In this document: one piece after another, positions 23,499 through 24,494 of the stretch
How positions within the stretch are numbered: position 1 is the first letter of the stretch
Layout: each line of letters opens with the position of its first letter
NCBI GenBank assembly: GCA_002385675.1
Contig: DGDY01000297.1
Coordinates: 2,401 to 26,894 of the forward strand
Direction of reading: 5' to 3'
DNA length: 24,494 nt
From: Anaerolineales bacterium UBA3940
GTDB taxonomy: Bacteria; Chloroflexota; Anaerolineae; Aggregatilineales; UBA3940
Notes under the pieces: model-generated
The model's input: the letters and a program-made list of their open reading frames with translations, nothing else
Database searches by the model: none
What the model was told of the DNA's origin: nothing
Program-made: the position numbers and the translations under genes

Positions 23499-23617
23499 GG
23501 ATAGTCCGTTTCTGCTCCTGGCGATAAGAAAGCCCGGAGTGATGCTACCGTTCTCGCTGCGCTCATGCCAGCTATCCGCGCATGAGGTGGTCATGCAGCA
23601 TTCTAACCCTCCGGCAG

Positions 23618-23646
23618 TTGATACTCGCCCCGCTCTTGGGTAGAAT
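23618..23646 (+). promoter_or_regulatory. uvrA promoter
   Basis: TTGATA (23618-23623), a 17-nt spacer and TAGAAT (23641-23646). The start would be near 23653, giving a leader of about 83 nt. I do not see a convincing LexA box of a known type. Confidence 0.7.
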
Positions 23647-23735
23647 AAGTGTTCGGTTCCGTGCCGGGCAACCTCAGTGGCAGGGAACGATTTGCGTGAG
23701 TAGCGAGCCTCTCAGAAGAAGATCGGTAGGAGCAG

Positions 23736-24494
23736 ATGGCAGCACAGGACAGGATTACGGTTCGCGGTGCGCGCGAACATAACTTGAAGAATATTGACGT
23801 TGAAATCCCGCGTGACAAGCTGGTAGTCATTACGGGCCTCTCTGGTTCGGGGAAATCCTCGCTGGCATTTGACACGATCTTTGCGGAAGGCCAGCGACGG
23901 TATGTTGAATCCCTCTCTGCCTACGCGCGGCAGTTCCTTGGGCGGATGGACAAGCCGGATGTCGACCAGATCGAGGGGTTGAGCCCGGCGGTGTCCATCG
24001 ACCAGAAGGGCGTGAGCCGCAACCCGCGCTCAACCGTCGGCACTGTGACCGAGGTGTACGACTATTTGCGCCTGCTGTATGCCCGTGCCGGTGTGCCGCA
24101 CTGCCCGCAATGCGGGCGGGAGGTCAGCCGCCAGAGCGCGCAGGAGATCGTCGATGCCGTTGAGGCGATGGAGGACGGCACGCGCATCCAGATCCTCGCC
24201 CCCATCGTGAAGGATCGCAAGGGCCATCACCAGCGCGTGTTTGAAGACGTGCGCAAGGCGGGCTTCGTGCGGGTGCGCGTCAACGGCGAGATCCGCGACG
24301 TGGACCAGGAGATCGAGCTTGACCGCTACAAGATGCACACCATTGAGGTCGTTGTCGACCGGCTGGTCGTGCACCACTATGATGACCCGGACAGCGAGGA
24401 GGCCAACGCTGCCCGCTCCCGGCTGACGGACAGCATCGAGACGGCGCTTGAGCTGGGCGACGGCGTGGCGATTGTGAACATCGCCAGCACCGGC
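23736..24494 (+). CDS. uvrA: excinuclease ABC subunit A, 5' part (cut by the window end)
   Basis: UvrA is the damage-sensing ABC ATPase of nucleotide excision repair. The 253 visible residues open with the typical [16 protein letters not shown]. Walker [10 protein letters not shown] is at 34-42, followed by the [21 protein letters not shown] block. The first CxxC (Cys123, Cys126) of a zinc module follows, and then the start of the UvrB-binding region. The frame is open to the last base, so about three quarters of the protein lies outside. TAGGAG precedes the ATG closely. The gene is divergent from the AarF-type kinase gene and has its own promoter. Confidence 0.96.
   Translation, partial: MAAQDRITVRGAREHNLKNIDVEIPRDKLVVITGLSGSGKSSLAFDTIFAEGQRRYVESLSAYARQFLGRMDKPDVDQIEGLSPAVSIDQKGVSRNPRSTVGTVTEVYDYLRLLYARAGVPHCPQCGREVSRQSAQEIVDAVEAMEDGTRIQILAPIVKDRKGHHQRVFEDVRKAGFVRVRVNGEIRDVDQEIELDRYKMHTIEVVVDRLVVHHYDDPDSEEANAARSRLTDSIETALELGDGVAIVNIASTG

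Overview
The window reads as a chromosomal segment of a GC-rich bacterium, most likely a Chloroflexota member of the Anaerolineae type. That placement is inferred from gene content and order: nusA-ylxR-infB-rbfA-nrnA-truB-ribF, a bacterial-type AspRS with a histidine typical of non-discriminating enzymes, and an actinobacteria-like SCO1664/DUF3090/phosphomutase trio. It was not tested by database search. Genes are dense, and many intergenic gaps carry recognisable sigma70-type promoters (TTGNNN-N16/18-TANNNT) and intrinsic terminators. No IS element, CRISPR array, tRNA or rRNA is visible.

Region 1 (1-7873, + strand) is the classical translation/transcription operon. It starts from a near-consensus promoter (117-145) and a 5'-leader hairpin, then nusA with an unusual C-terminal extension, ylxR, infB, rbfA, nrnA, truB and ribF. 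Region 2 (7874-9968) is aspS behind its own strong promoter. Its leader encodes a 36-residue Asn/Asp-rich peptide and holds four alternating complementary segments ending in an intrinsic terminator, which fits classical ribosome-mediated attenuation. Region 3 (9969-11381) holds the aspS terminator, an independently transcribed structured RNA of about 175 nt, and a metallo-beta-lactamase-fold hydrolase.

Region 4 (11382-15482, - strand) holds a three-gene cassette (TTG-start histidine phosphatase, DUF3090 zinc-ribbon protein, SCO1664-type kinase-like protein), then miaB and a small hypothetical gene. Region 5 (15483-18455) is an arsenic island: arsR and arsM, each with the same operator overlapping its promoter, a second methyltransferase on the opposite strand, and a membrane-anchored thioredoxin. 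In that thioredoxin the nucleophilic cysteine codon is TGA, followed at a suitable distance by an 8-bp SECIS-like hairpin; it is a candidate selenoprotein. A palindrome-rich spacer closes the region.

Region 6 (18456-23498, - strand) has queG overlapping a PNPOx-like gene, a gltD-like oxidoreductase and an AarF/UbiB kinase. The window ends inside uvrA (+ strand), which has its own promoter divergent from the AarF gene.

The two observations most worth following are the Asx-rich attenuator of aspS and the UxxC thioredoxin beside the arsenic methylation genes.
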